From: UBA4661 sp002405405
Lineage (GTDB): Bacteria; Bacteroidota; Ignavibacteria; Kapaibacteriales; UBA4661
Direction of reading: 5' to 3'
Length of the DNA: 16,332 nucleotides
NCBI GenBank assembly: GCA_036847245.1
Contig: DAIUAL010000061.1
Coordinates: 1 to 16,332 of the forward strand
Both the position numbers and the translations under genes were made by a program. The notes beneath the pieces are model-generated. The model saw nothing but the letters and a program-made list of their open reading frames with translations, did not search any database and was not told the DNA's origin. Below, piece after piece: positions 1-7,693 of this stretch. Position 1 is the first letter of the stretch; each line of letters begins with the position of its first letter.

Positions 1-306
1 TGCACGTACTGTACTTGTTTCTGCTTTTGTTTTAACTTTTCGAAGTTGCCGAATCATTTTCTCGGTGGCATCATGTAAGGATTTTGAAAAATCTGCTCCT
101 TCTTCTTTGACGACTAGGGTTGTATGATCAACATGAACAATAATTTCAGCCGAATGAACCGGCTCAGTATTTTTTTCATTGGAAAAAATAATCTCGCAAC
201 TGACGATGCGATCATTGAATTTCCCAATTTTCTCGGCGGCCAATTTTGCCTCTTCACGCAGGGTTTGCCGTGCAGTAAAGTGGCGTGCAGTGATTTTGAG
301 TTTCAT
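1..306 (-). CDS. hpf: Ribosome hibernation promoting factor (HPF/RaiA family), 3' end outside window
   Basis: The minus strand from the ATG at 306 reads through 102 sense codons to the window edge without a stop. The product starts MKLKITARHFTARQTLREEA and continues through KIGKFNDRIVSCEIIFSNEK and SAEIIVHVDHTTLVV to SLHDATEKMIRQLRKVKTK. This is the beta-alpha-beta-beta-beta-alpha layout of HPF/RaiA proteins, with the typical xAxH..T...L opening and a basic last helix. Family members bind the 30S decoding region and silence or dimerise ribosomes in stationary phase or stress. The basic, divergent tail reached by residue 102 suggests a short-form HPF of about 100-110 residues, but a long form with a C-terminal dimerisation domain cannot be excluded because the end is missing. 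The start is well supported by a GAGGAG ribosome binding site. It is the last minus-strand gene visible, downstream of the porin gene, with a 267-bp gap that suggests its own promoter. Confidence 0.9.
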   Translation of the reverse strand, partial: MKLKITARHFTARQTLREEAKLAAEKIGKFNDRIVSCEIIFSNEKNTEPVHSAEIIVHVDHTTLVVKEEGADFSKSLHDATEKMIRQLRKVKTKAETSTVRA

Positions 307-312
307 AACAAA

Positions 313-318
313 CTCCTC
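313..318 (-). promoter_or_regulatory. Shine-Dalgarno site of hpf
   Basis: The minus strand reads GAGGAG six bases before the ATG at 306. It is the only textbook Shine-Dalgarno sequence I see in the window; most other genes here have weak or no complementarity to the 16S rRNA tail. It fixes the hpf start and suggests strong, regulated translation. Confidence 0.75.
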
Positions 319-353
319 AAAACGAAGAACTACAAAGAAGTGAATTGAAGAAT

Positions 354-397
354 ATGTTCTGCTTGTAGTACGCAGAACATGGTTGCGTATCTGTTCT
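354..397 (-). repeat. Three-part alternating inverted repeat in the hpf leader
   Basis: On the plus strand TGTTCT (355-360), AGAACA (374-379) and TGTTCT (392-397) alternate at nearly even steps of 19 and 18 bases. The left and middle elements extend to 7-base arms (ATGTTCT at 354-360, AGAACAT at 374-380). On hpf RNA the middle element could pair with either flank, giving two mutually exclusive hairpins with loops of 12-13 bases. As DNA it could be a set of operator half-sites close to a candidate -10 box at 402-407. The symmetry is directly visible; a regulatory role is inference. Confidence 0.4.
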
Positions 398-401
398 CTT
401 G

Positions 402-407
402 ATTATA
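402..407 (-). promoter_or_regulatory. Candidate -10 box for hpf
   Basis: The minus strand carries a perfect TATAAT about 95 bases upstream of the hpf ATG. No good -35 hexamer lies 16-18 bases further upstream (the sequence there is AACCAC). I therefore treat this as a possible promoter core only. If used, transcription would start near the outermost AGAACA element of the inverted-repeat cluster. Confidence 0.25.
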
Positions 408-488
408 ATACAAGGAGATTCTTTGTGGTTTAGCTCGGAGAAAAGAGTGTTCCAAGCTTGTGACATGTTATACTATGTGGGAATTAGC

Positions 489-506
489 AAAAAAGAATTA
501 CAATTC
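489..506 (-). terminator. Weak possible intrinsic terminator after the porin gene
   Basis: The minus strand reads GAATTGTAATTC followed directly by six T residues. The stem is short (4-5 A/U-rich pairs with a very small loop), so it would be an inefficient terminator at best. Its position, about 70 bases after the porin stop and before the hpf leader, is where one is expected. The rest of the gap (507-573) has ATCCG/CGGAT repeats just after the stop codon but no T-tract. Confidence 0.2.
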
Positions 507-573
507 CAAGTAATCGATAAAAAGATTCTCAAAGTTTTTTGTCGGATAAGCACATAGATCCGTTTTATCGGAT

Positions 574-1944
574 TTATCGAGATTCACCGAACTCTGCATG
601 AATGCGTAAACCGAAGAAATGAACGGGTCCGGTACGATCAGCATTATAGCCGGGATTCATTGCGAGTTGATAATTCGGACTAATAAAAAGTCCTCTTACC
701 ATCATAAAGTTGTAGTACATTTCAAGAATCATTTCAGATGCATAATTCAGTCGTCCATCCCCCAAAATAAATCCTGACCCACCCGATGCAATATAACGTC
801 GGTGGTCAGCGGAAAGCCCATTGACAATTGCGGCAATACCGGCTCCGTCAAAAGGACGTTTCCACCACGCACCACTCATTTGTACGCCAAGGGCAAGCGA
901 ATGATCAATCTCAGTAAACATCCATGTTTCGTTAGCACCGTTATTCCAGCTTGCACGAGCAAAGCCGGTAACATATTTTCTTAGCTCTTGTGCTAAGGTC
1001 AGTGCGAATCCGTATTTGGTGCGATAAGTCGAACGTTGTTGCGTAATGTCCGGTACAATACCCATACGTGCTGCATCAACAACAGCTTGGGCATAATTCC
1101 CCATCAATGCACGATTTAAAAAACCAATAACGTGGATCGTCGCAGGCTTACCAGCAATATGGAGTGGTTTGACAAACTCAGCATTGAGTGTATATGCATT
1201 TGTAAGATTTCCGTCAATAATCGCACCATTGGCATCATCAGGTACGACTGTCCAACCAAGGTTAAAGCGCCATGTGGGTTGGTATAATTCCGCAACTACA
1301 CCGTATGTGTAACCGCGTGTATCGGCAGCAAAATCCCATGCTCCCGGAGCTACTAAAGCCCAGTTCATAAACTGCATACGTGGGTCAAAAGAAAGTTGTT
1401 CATCCTCGTCGAAAATATCAAGCATATTGATTTTCCCGGCAGTCAGCGTCATGCGTGATTGCGGCAAGAAACCTGCTATCTGATTGGCATCACCTTCAGA
1501 CCGCTCTAGAGAATCGTCAAGTGCAATATGAGTGCGTAGAAAAAGTCGAGCAGTATAAATCGAAGGCTTTGGGTCGCCAACACGCACCGCTTCACCATTC
1601 ACAAAACCACCAATCCCTACCACACCATTAATGCCACCGCCGCCAGCAATTTCAGGATTCCAGTACAACTCTACGTTGCGAAAGAGCCGTGCACCGAGAA
1701 ACATCGTTGATGTTACGGTCATAGCACTGATAGGATTATTTGCTTCCAAACTATTACGACCACTATAGGCAACACGAAATGGAGAACTTTTTTGCAGGAC
1801 CGACGTGAATTGAAAATGTGCACTCACTTGCTCATAATCAATCGAATCACGAAATGTTGAAGGATGTTTTTGTGCCGATAACGATGCTACCGATAAGCAT
1901 ACAGCAGCAACCATTATCAAGACAAGTATTTGTAATGTGTGCAT
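574..1944 (-). CDS. OprB-like carbohydrate-selective porin
   Basis: This 456-aa protein has an N-terminal signal peptide (hydrophobic residues 4-22, probable cleavage after SLSA at about 24). The mature part is a beta-barrel typical of the OprB carbohydrate porin family as found in Bacteroidota. Family-like stretches include HFQFTSVLQ, YSGRNSLEANN, TSTMFLGARLF, ELYWNPEIAGGGG, YTARLFLRTHI and the closing LRIHAEF. The C-terminal part YYNFMMVRGLFISPNYQLAMNPGYN is the usual last-strand region. OprB-type porins form trimeric outer-membrane channels for sugars; substrate specificity cannot be read here and such proteins often act as general porins. Start is ATG at 1944; a TATAAT on the minus strand at 1959-1964 lies very close upstream and has no -35 partner, so promoter assignment is open. 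It lies 141 bases downstream of smpB. Confidence 0.82.
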   Translation of the reverse strand: MHTLQILVLIMVAAVCLSVASLSAQKHPSTFRDSIDYEQVSAHFQFTSVLQKSSPFRVAYSGRNSLEANNPISAMTVTSTMFLGARLFRNVELYWNPEIAGGGGINGVVGIGGFVNGEAVRVGDPKPSIYTARLFLRTHIALDDSLERSEGDANQIAGFLPQSRMTLTAGKINMLDIFDEDEQLSFDPRMQFMNWALVAPGAWDFAADTRGYTYGVVAELYQPTWRFNLGWTVVPDDANGAIIDGNLTNAYTLNAEFVKPLHIAGKPATIHVIGFLNRALMGNYAQAVVDAARMGIVPDITQQRSTYRTKYGFALTLAQELRKYVTGFARASWNNGANETWMFTEIDHSLALGVQMSGAWWKRPFDGAGIAAIVNGLSADHRRYIASGGSGFILGDGRLNYASEMILEMYYNFMMVRGLFISPNYQLAMNPGYNADRTGPVHFFGLRIHAEFGESR

Positions 1945-2085
1945 AGTTTCGTCTTTACATTATAAAACTACGACTATTCTCTATACTCATAACCAATAGT
2001 GCGCCTTAGATACACGAAGACTCTTGCAGTACGAGAGAGCAACACAACGAGAATCTATCGCATCACAATATCGTATCACACCGGG

Positions 2086-2583
2086 TTACTCATCTCCACC
2101 ACGACGCATGGCACGACTTACGTCGCGTTCTTTCATTGTAGCACGTTTATCAAACTGTTTTTTTCCTTTGGCAATACCCAACTCTATTTTCACATAACTT
2201 CCTGATAAATACACTGCGAGTGGTACTAGTGTGTACCCCTTTTCTTCAGTACGTTTACGCAGCTTTTCTAACTGTGTTTTTTTGAGCAACAGTTTGCGCT
2301 TACGAAGTGAAACATGGTTAAAAATGTTTCCTTGCTCAAATGGACTGATATGAAAACCAAGAACAAACAATTCCGGATTTATTTTGCCCTCGAACATGGC
2401 ATAGCTGTCTTGGAGATTACATTTACCTTTGCGAATAGATTTAACTTCAGTACCCGTAAGCATGATACCGGCTTCCATCGATTCCACAATATGATAATCA
2501 AACCGTGCCTTACGATTTTGTGCAATTATTTTTTGCGTCCGTTCACGAATACGTTCTAATTGTGTTTGCGATACATTACTCAT
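2086..2583 (-). CDS. smpB: SsrA-binding protein SmpB
   Basis: This 165-aa protein matches SmpB over its whole length. It has RKARFDYHIVESMEAGIMLTGTEVKSIRKGKCNLQDSYA at about 24-62, then LRKRKLLLK, the KGYTLVPLAVYLSGSYVKIELGIAKGKKQFDKR core, and a basic tail ending RAMRRGGDE. SmpB binds the tRNA-like domain of tmRNA and delivers it to stalled ribosomes for trans-translation. The basic C-terminal tail occupies the empty mRNA channel. Length is close to the usual 150-165 residues. The ATG at 2583 is followed at once by conserved sequence, and no strong Shine-Dalgarno is visible. No tmRNA gene (ssrA) is seen next to it in this window. It lies 63 bases downstream of the thiolase gene and could be cotranscribed with it. 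Confidence 0.96.
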   Translation of the reverse strand: MSNVSQTQLERIRERTQKIIAQNRKARFDYHIVESMEAGIMLTGTEVKSIRKGKCNLQDSYAMFEGKINPELFVLGFHISPFEQGNIFNHVSLRKRKLLLKKTQLEKLRKRTEEKGYTLVPLAVYLSGSYVKIELGIAKGKKQFDKRATMKERDVSRAMRRGGDE

Positions 2584-2646
2584 ACTTTAGCAACCCATAC
2601 ATTCAACAATACATAACTTGACATAGGTTCTTTATCGAGTCTTGGC

Positions 2647-3846
2647 TCATACTCGTTCTAATACAACCGCTGTTCCCTGCCCTACGCCGATGCAAGCACT
2701 TGCTACACCATATTGAAGATTATCACGATACATACCTACTGCAAGTTGCCCCACAATACGTGCGCCGCTCATACCGAGCGGATGCCCAATAGCAATTGCT
2801 CCGCCATGTACATTGATGCGATCATACTCAATGTGCAAATCACGCATACAAGCAAGGACTTGTACAGCAAATGCTTCGTTAATTTCAAAACGATCAATAG
2901 CTGATAGCGGTATCCTTGCTTTTTCTAGTGCTTTAGGGATTGCCGCCGTTGGACCTAATCCCATGACACGCGGATCAACACCTGCCGAAGCACCGGCAAC
3001 AAGGCGTACTAATGGTGTGAGATTATATTTTTTAATCATCGCCTCATTGGCAACAACCATACCGGCTGCACCATCATTGAGCGAAGAGGCATTACCTGCC
3101 GTTACAGTTCCACCTTTACGAAAGGCAGGTTTCAGATTCGCAAGCGCATTTATCGTTGTATCCGCACGTGGGTTTTCATCCACACGAATTTCTATTGTTG
3201 TTTTTTTGCCCGTAAGAACCACCGGAACAATCATTTCTTCAAAGAGCCCTTCTTGTTGTGCTTGTACAGTTCGTTGATGAGAACCAAGAGCATACTCATC
3301 TTGAGCTTCCCTTGTAATACTATACCGCTCAGCGATATTCTCTGCTGTTTCACCCATACTTTCCAAAGGGAAGAGTGCTTTCATTGCTTCATTCGGAAAA
3401 CGCCATCCTAGAGCGGTATCATATGCTGTAAGATTACCAAACATTGCATTGCCACTAATGTTTTTCGGCAGAACATATGGCGCACGCGACATGGCTTCGA
3501 CACCACCGGCAAGAATAAGTTCTGCTTCGCCGGCACGTATAGCACGTCCTGCTTGTATAATTGCTTCTAACGATGACGCGCACAAACGATTTACCGTAAC
3601 ACCTGGCACACTATGAGGTAATCCGGCAAGTAGTACCGCCATTCGTGCAACATTACGGTTGTCTTCACCTGCTTGATTGGCACACCCCAGAATCACATCG
3701 TCAATATCATGAGCATCAAGACCAGCACGCTCAACAATGCTTTTGAGAATATGCGCTGCCATATCATCAGGACGCATAGATGAAAGAACTCCACCATATT
3801 TACCAACCGCTGTTCGTATCGGTAAACAAAGAAACGCATGAGCCAT
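2647..3846 (-). CDS. Acetyl-CoA C-acyltransferase (thiolase), PcaF/FadA-like
   Basis: This 399-aa thiolase has the complete catalytic set: nucleophile Cys89 in NRLCASSLEA, His355 in GHPLGMSGAR, and Cys385 in SACIGVGQG, plus NEAFAVQ. Thiolases cleave 3-ketoacyl-CoA with CoA to acetyl-CoA and a shortened acyl-CoA, or run the condensation in reverse. The segment GCANQAGEDNRNVARMA at about 54-70 is typical of beta-ketoadipyl-CoA/acetyl-CoA acyltransferases of the PcaF/PaaJ branch. No other aromatic-degradation or beta-oxidation genes lie nearby, so the physiological substrate is uncertain. A small oddity is CASS where many family members have CGSG or CSSG. The ATG at 3846 has a G-rich stretch upstream. 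The 140-base gap before it holds an imperfect dyad at 3907-3927 and no other clear signal. Confidence 0.93.
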   Translation of the reverse strand: MAHAFLCLPIRTAVGKYGGVLSSMRPDDMAAHILKSIVERAGLDAHDIDDVILGCANQAGEDNRNVARMAVLLAGLPHSVPGVTVNRLCASSLEAIIQAGRAIRAGEAELILAGGVEAMSRAPYVLPKNISGNAMFGNLTAYDTALGWRFPNEAMKALFPLESMGETAENIAERYSITREAQDEYALGSHQRTVQAQQEGLFEEMIVPVVLTGKKTTIEIRVDENPRADTTINALANLKPAFRKGGTVTAGNASSLNDGAAGMVVANEAMIKKYNLTPLVRLVAGASAGVDPRVMGLGPTAAIPKALEKARIPLSAIDRFEINEAFAVQVLACMRDLHIEYDRINVHGGAIAIGHPLGMSGARIVGQLAVGMYRDNLQYGVASACIGVGQGTAVVLERV

Positions 3847-3986
3847 GAAAATCTATTCCCCCAAAAGAAGTACAAGTGATGCACGATATACGATTATTTT
3901 ATTTTTTACTTATGTCTTAACATAGTACGAAACTACTCTTTTCCTCTATGAAAGACAGCATGTTTATGAGAAGATTTATACTCCTA

Positions 3987-4253
3987 TTACTCGTGTTTTA
4001 CGGGCATAGTGAGTTGATCTAATTGCAGAAAATATGCCATTGCCTCTGCCTGTGAAGAACCACACATTTCGGGCGAAGCTACCAAAGAAGAGCAGACCGC
4101 AGGACGCATTGGTGATTGCCACAGCAAGCACTGATTATCAGCACTCAACTGAACGCAACGAACCCCAGCCGGCTTACCTTGTGGCATACCGGGTATCGGC
4201 GAAGAAATCGAAGGAGCAATACAACATGCTCCACATCCTACTCTACAGTCCAT
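3987..4253 (-). CDS. YeiW/YkgJ-like cysteine-cluster protein (putative metal binding)
   Basis: This 88-aa protein starts MDCRVGCGACCIAPSISSPI and contains eight cysteines: 3, 7, 10, 11, 33, 42, 54 and 64. The opening CxxxCxxCC and the later RPAVCSSL.(A)SPEMCG segment match the YkgJ/UPF0153 zinc- or iron-binding cluster family, and the sequence is notably close to enterobacterial YeiW as I remember it. The biochemical function of the family is not established. I chose the ATG at 4253, not the in-frame ATG at 4301, because homologues begin at MDCR and because it places the start 2 bases after the stop of the upstream outer-membrane gene. No Shine-Dalgarno is obvious, so translation may be coupled to that gene. 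Confidence 0.82.
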   Translation of the reverse strand: MDCRVGCGACCIAPSISSPIPGMPQGKPAGVRCVQLSADNQCLLWQSPMRPAVCSSLVASPEMCGSSQAEAMAYFLQLDQLTMPVKHE

Positions 4254-4255
4254 AA

Positions 4256-5191
4256 TTATCGAATAGCAAGCGGGTGAGTAACCATAAACTCTACACTCCA
4301 TAAACGTGATGGTGATGGAAATTGATATAATTCGCTATCCGATAAATATTCGTAGCGTACACCGAAACGGAAATTTGCTGTATTCGTTTTGTCTCGATGA
4401 CCAAGAAGCAAACCAACACCGATTGATCCATTGAGCGTTGCGCTTTCAACGCTTCTGAATCTGCGTACCAAATCAGATGTATGCCCGTGGAGATTCACAT
4501 GCGCATAGCCGCTGGCATAAATACCAACCTGCTCGCTGTAGTACTTGCGCCAATTTGTTGTAACACCAAGTGTTGTGATAAGATGGCTAAACAAAGGTTG
4601 TACATTATCATAATCGTCCGGAGTTCGATTGTCACTAATCTGCATATACAGATCGCAGCGTGCTTGTGCCATACCTTCTCCACCGAAGAGCTGATAAGGT
4701 GTCATCATTTTCCCAACAAATGCCCCATAAATTGTTACGCGCTCTGTGCCAATTAAAGAATTATCAATGTCATGCTTTGAACGGTGATAATATCCCAAAT
4801 GCCACCATGCTGAGTCACTACCGAATAAGCCACGATGAAAAACACCCAGCCCTTCTTGAAAGGTAATAGCACGAGGATTAAAACGAATATCATTATTTGG
4901 ATCAACAATAAACTCAATCGAATTAAATAAGGCGATACTCCAACGATCATCTATGCGCGCAATTTCTGTTACAGCACCAAGAAATTTACTGTAGGCATGA
5001 CCTGTATCACTTCCATAAAACTTGTGAAAGTTTGCATAGCCCGTTATTGAGTTAAACCATGAAAGACCTTGAGCACGTACATTCGTATCAGCGAGTGGAT
5101 TGACGATATACAAACGATCTGGGATTCGCTGTGCATGAAGCGTTGCTACGTACAGCATAATGCCGCACAACACAAGAAAACAATTTTTCAT
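4256..5191 (-). CDS. Probable outer-membrane beta-barrel protein, function unknown
   Basis: This 311-aa protein begins with a signal peptide (MKNCFLVLCGIMLYVATLHA, probable cleavage before Gln21). The mature part has alternating aromatic/polar strands typical of a barrel: RWSIALFNSIEFIV, AWWHLGYYHRSKHDIDN, YYSEQVGIYASGYAHVNLHG, SIGVGLLLGH, NFRFGVRYEYLSDSELY and SVEFMVTHPLAIR. I do not recognise a named family. The GYYHRSKHDIDN motif is a conspicuous charged, possibly functional loop near residues 133-144. Its ATG overlaps the stop of the upstream thioesterase gene (ATGA at 5188-5191), and the YeiW-like gene follows after 2 bases, so the three are very probably one transcript. The localisation is an inference from the signal peptide and strand pattern. 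Confidence 0.7.
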   Translation of the reverse strand: MKNCFLVLCGIMLYVATLHAQRIPDRLYIVNPLADTNVRAQGLSWFNSITGYANFHKFYGSDTGHAYSKFLGAVTEIARIDDRWSIALFNSIEFIVDPNNDIRFNPRAITFQEGLGVFHRGLFGSDSAWWHLGYYHRSKHDIDNSLIGTERVTIYGAFVGKMMTPYQLFGGEGMAQARCDLYMQISDNRTPDDYDNVQPLFSHLITTLGVTTNWRKYYSEQVGIYASGYAHVNLHGHTSDLVRRFRSVESATLNGSIGVGLLLGHRDKTNTANFRFGVRYEYLSDSELYQFPSPSRLWSVEFMVTHPLAIR

Positions 5192-5616
5192 ACGGCACCT
5201 TCGGAAAGATAAGGGGAAAGAGCAATACGCATAGCATCGGGGATACGTTTAGGTTTGCGAGTTGTTTGATCTGCCATAACAATCGTGCAGTATCCCTCGC
5301 CAAGCAGGGTATGATCTGCATCGCGCAAAACACGAAAATTCAATGTCATTGATGCACCGCCAAGCTTACCAACTTCGATTTCAACACGTACAAGATCATT
5401 CAAAAAGACCGGTGCAAGGAATTCACAATGGTATGCTACTCGTAACATCCATGCATGACATTCTTTTCCTAGCTTTTCGAAATTATCAATCTTGGCATAA
5501 GCAAACAGTGCTGTTTCGCCGATTTCGAAAAGTCGCGTGTAATTCCCGAAATACATAATCCCTGCAAGATCTGTATCACTCCATCGAATTTGTTCTGTAA
5601 CTGCTACGCGTGCCAT
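5188..5616 (-). CDS. Acyl-CoA thioesterase, 4-hydroxybenzoyl-CoA thioesterase/YbgC hotdog family
   Basis: This 142-aa single-hotdog protein carries the family signature near its N-terminus: RWSDTDLAGIMYFGNYTRLFE at residues 11-31. Asp16 is at the catalytic position of 4HBT/YbgC enzymes. The following helix (E31-K42) and strands (ECHAWMLRVAYHCEFLAPVFLNDLVRVEIEV, MTLNFRVLRD, LGEGYCTIVMAD) fit the hotdog fold. Family members hydrolyse acyl-CoA or acyl-ACP thioesters in the cytosol; YbgC types are often linked to envelope lipid metabolism. The reading frame stays open to a TTG at 5643. I chose the ATG at 5616 because MARVAVTEQIRWSDTD is the normal family opening and the extra nine residues are unconserved-looking. 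It is probably the first gene of the operon with the outer-membrane protein (4-bp overlap). Confidence 0.86.
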   Translation of the reverse strand: MARVAVTEQIRWSDTDLAGIMYFGNYTRLFEIGETALFAYAKIDNFEKLGKECHAWMLRVAYHCEFLAPVFLNDLVRVEIEVGKLGGASMTLNFRVLRDADHTLLGEGYCTIVMADQTTRKPKRIPDAMRIALSPYLSEGAV

Positions 5617-5696
5617 ACATTTTCTTAAAAAAATAGAAAACAATTTGTTGGAACTAATAACTATGAACTCTTCATGATATACTTCTGTCGTTTTCC

Positions 5697-5715
5697 AATT
5701 ATTGCATCAATAATT
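5697..5715. repeat. Perfect 7-bp-arm inverted repeat upstream of the YbgC-like gene
   Basis: AATTATT (5697-5703) and AATAATT (5709-5715) flank GCATC. It lies about 80 bases upstream of the thioesterase start and just after the amidase terminator, so it is in the expected promoter region. It has no T-tract and is A/T only in its arms. It could be an operator or chance; I see no convincing -35/-10 pair around it. Confidence 0.3.
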
Positions 5716-5762
5716 TCTTCAATAACCTACTCATTTTCTTTGAGTGAAAGGCATCAGGAAAC

Positions 5763-5804
5763 AAAAAAATCCCCTGCATTACTGTGATAAGGCAATGCAA
5801 GGGA
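5763..5804 (-). terminator. Rho-independent terminator after the amidase gene
   Basis: On the minus strand an 11-bp stem (TCCCTTGCATT pairing with AATGCAGGGGA, one U-G wobble) closes a 13-base loop and is followed directly by seven T residues. It starts 22 bases after the amidase stop codon. This is the clearest terminator in the window and marks the end of the run bamD-to-amidase. It separates that run from the YbgC-like operon. Confidence 0.92.
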
Positions 5805-5826
5805 CTAAGTAGTTATGTACAAATAA

Positions 5827-7620
5827 CTATCGTGTAATACTCATCGATTGAGTTGCTTGCGTACCATTATGCATGAGACGTACAAAGTATATACCTGATG
5901 CAAAGGTATGTGTAGCAAGTGGAATTGATGTTGTTACACCACCACGCAATAATCGCTCTTCACGATGCATGACTCGACCTTGAGCATTCACAACCTCAAG
6001 AATCGTCATACCGGTACTGATTGGAGAGATTTCAGCAATAACACGATCCGGATCCTGCAGAAGCCGAAATCCTCCATGAAAAGTCATACCCGCAACAGAC
6101 GAAGCAATATCATTAAGTGAACCAACAATCGTTGTATCACCGGTATTTATAACTACCTGAAATGTATAACGCGAGAGCGGTCGGCTAATGAAGGTCGGTA
6201 CAACTGCTGTAATATTGGTAGGTGCATTAGCATTAAGTCGAACATTTTGTACCGTAGTACTATCCCAGCGCGGTTGTGCGACACCATTCTCACGATAACG
6301 AAAATATGCTGTTACACTTGCCGGTTGCGAGATTGTCGTAAGAATCTCCGCATTGACAAAAAAACCCGACAGTGAATCAAAAAATATACGTGCTACTTGC
6401 GGCGGACGCAATAATAAAGCTACACGCTGACGATAATTCGGCAGTAACGGATACTGCATATCGCCGGGACAGTCGGTGGCACAGCCATCGCGATGCCCAC
6501 TGATGATATTGAGTGTACGATTTGAAGAAGGATGGAATTGCTGCGCTTGTGCATCTAATCCATTTGCGGATGCTCGATAGGCTAAGAGACGCATGAGTGC
6601 ATTTTGTGCCGCCGGACTTGGTTCGATTGGGTTAAGATTACCGAGCATGCATACACCCATAGTATTGGCATTAAAGCCACAAAAGTGCGCTCCTAGCGTA
6701 TTGTCGCTTGTGCCAACCCATGCACGACCCTGATAAATATTACCTTGCGGGTCAATTAACCAATTATATCCAATGTCCGACCAACGATTACTTTGCGTGT
6801 GAAAAACAAACACACTTCGTACCGCCGCAATCCAATTCGTAACATCATTGCCCGGCGAAAACGAATGATGCACAATCAAATGCGTTGGCACAGTCGCAGA
6901 TAGATTAGCAAGATTGACAGCACCCGCTTCCCACTGTTCACGCGATATATATGTGGGACGTGCTATAGGGCGATTAAGTGTTTGAGTAATTGTATTACGA
7001 CTTGCATCATCTTTTGCTATCGGCACACTGATGGTATTACCTGCATTATCACGTGGAGCAAGCATAATACGTTCGGCAGTTTCATTATCTACGGCAGGAT
7101 CGATACACAGAATATCACATTGCTTCAGCATCGGTGTTTTATGCATAATGGTCGAACGCATTTCAATCTTGTATTGCAAAAATTGTGTGGTTTTATCTGC
7201 AAACATCAGTTGATATACCGTTTTTCCTGCAATCATTTCACCCTCTGCAAAAGGTGCCATCACTTGATAATCTGACCAGACCTTACCATCGGATGAAGTC
7301 CGCACCGACACGATATAATTTTCGAGTGCTGATTCTGCATACTGCAATGTCAAAGCGTATCCCAAAAATGGTTCAATCTTTGTCAGTGGCACAGTAATAG
7401 GAGCAGATTCAAGTGTTGCGCTCACGACTGACTGCGACTTCGTCAAACCCTTTTCGGTGGCAGATATAGATGACTCATAGCGCATATTGTGCCGCGATTG
7501 AACAAGTGAAAAGTCATTTTGAATGTGCGCAGTTCTTTGTGCAACAAGCCTTGGAGAGAACCAAAAACTAAGAATCATACACACACCAAACATCGTAGCA
7601 GAACAATGTATCAATCGCAT
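5827..7620 (-). CDS. Secreted PGRP-fold N-acetylmuramoyl-L-alanine amidase with T9SS C-terminal sorting domain
   Basis: This 597-aa protein has an N-terminal signal (hydrophobic 7-20, probable cleavage near LVAQ at 28). Residues about 75-155 form a beta-rich domain with VRTSSDGKVWSDYQVM, like the N-terminal domains of secreted PGRP amidases. The amidase_2/PGRP domain spans about 222-402. Expected zinc ligands are His251 (in IVHHS), His376 (SGHRDGC) and Cys384 (TDCPGD), with Tyr285 at the catalytic-tyrosine region. Such enzymes cut the bond between MurNAc and the stem peptide. Residues about 408-505 look Ig-like. The final 80 residues (GFRLLQDPDRVIAEI...GRVMHREERLLRGG...GIYFVRLMHNGTQATQSMSITR) match a type A T9SS sorting domain, implying passage through the type IX system to the cell surface or medium. 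Targets could be its own wall, prey or debris. It has its own terminator downstream. Confidence 0.9.
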   Translation of the reverse strand: MRLIHCSATMFGVCMILSFWFSPRLVAQRTAHIQNDFSLVQSRHNMRYESSISATEKGLTKSQSVVSATLESAPITVPLTKIEPFLGYALTLQYAESALENYIVSVRTSSDGKVWSDYQVMAPFAEGEMIAGKTVYQLMFADKTTQFLQYKIEMRSTIMHKTPMLKQCDILCIDPAVDNETAERIMLAPRDNAGNTISVPIAKDDASRNTITQTLNRPIARPTYISREQWEAGAVNLANLSATVPTHLIVHHSFSPGNDVTNWIAAVRSVFVFHTQSNRWSDIGYNWLIDPQGNIYQGRAWVGTSDNTLGAHFCGFNANTMGVCMLGNLNPIEPSPAAQNALMRLLAYRASANGLDAQAQQFHPSSNRTLNIISGHRDGCATDCPGDMQYPLLPNYRQRVALLLRPPQVARIFFDSLSGFFVNAEILTTISQPASVTAYFRYRENGVAQPRWDSTTVQNVRLNANAPTNITAVVPTFISRPLSRYTFQVVINTGDTTIVGSLNDIASSVAGMTFHGGFRLLQDPDRVIAEISPISTGMTILEVVNAQGRVMHREERLLRGGVTTSIPLATHTFASGIYFVRLMHNGTQATQSMSITR

Positions 7621-7693
7621 AGTGCCCCCATAGCCAAACAGAAAAAATAGACGATAATTTATACGTAGAAGTTCAATTGCAGCGCACTACAAA

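Noticed and set aside
124..348. Plus-strand 74-codon open frame
   Set aside because: It lies antisense to hpf, whose protein and ribosome binding site are convincing; the translation has no recognisable features.
1945..2085. tmRNA or tRNA gene next to smpB
   Set aside because: No tRNA-like acceptor end, CCA or T-arm sequence could be found in this gap or in the one at 2584-2646.
2813..3277. Plus-strand 154-codon open frame
   Set aside because: It is antisense to the thiolase gene in a conserved coding region and has low-complexity composition typical of a shadow frame.
3907..3927. Hairpin TAC(T)TATGT-CTTA-ACATAGTA as a terminator for the Cys-cluster gene
   Set aside because: On the minus strand it is followed by A residues, not T, and it has a bulge; at most it is a dyad upstream of the thiolase gene.
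4254..4301. Upstream ATG at 4301 giving a 104-aa version of the Cys-cluster protein
   Set aside because: The extra 16 residues overlap the preceding gene and are absent from family members, which begin at MDCR.
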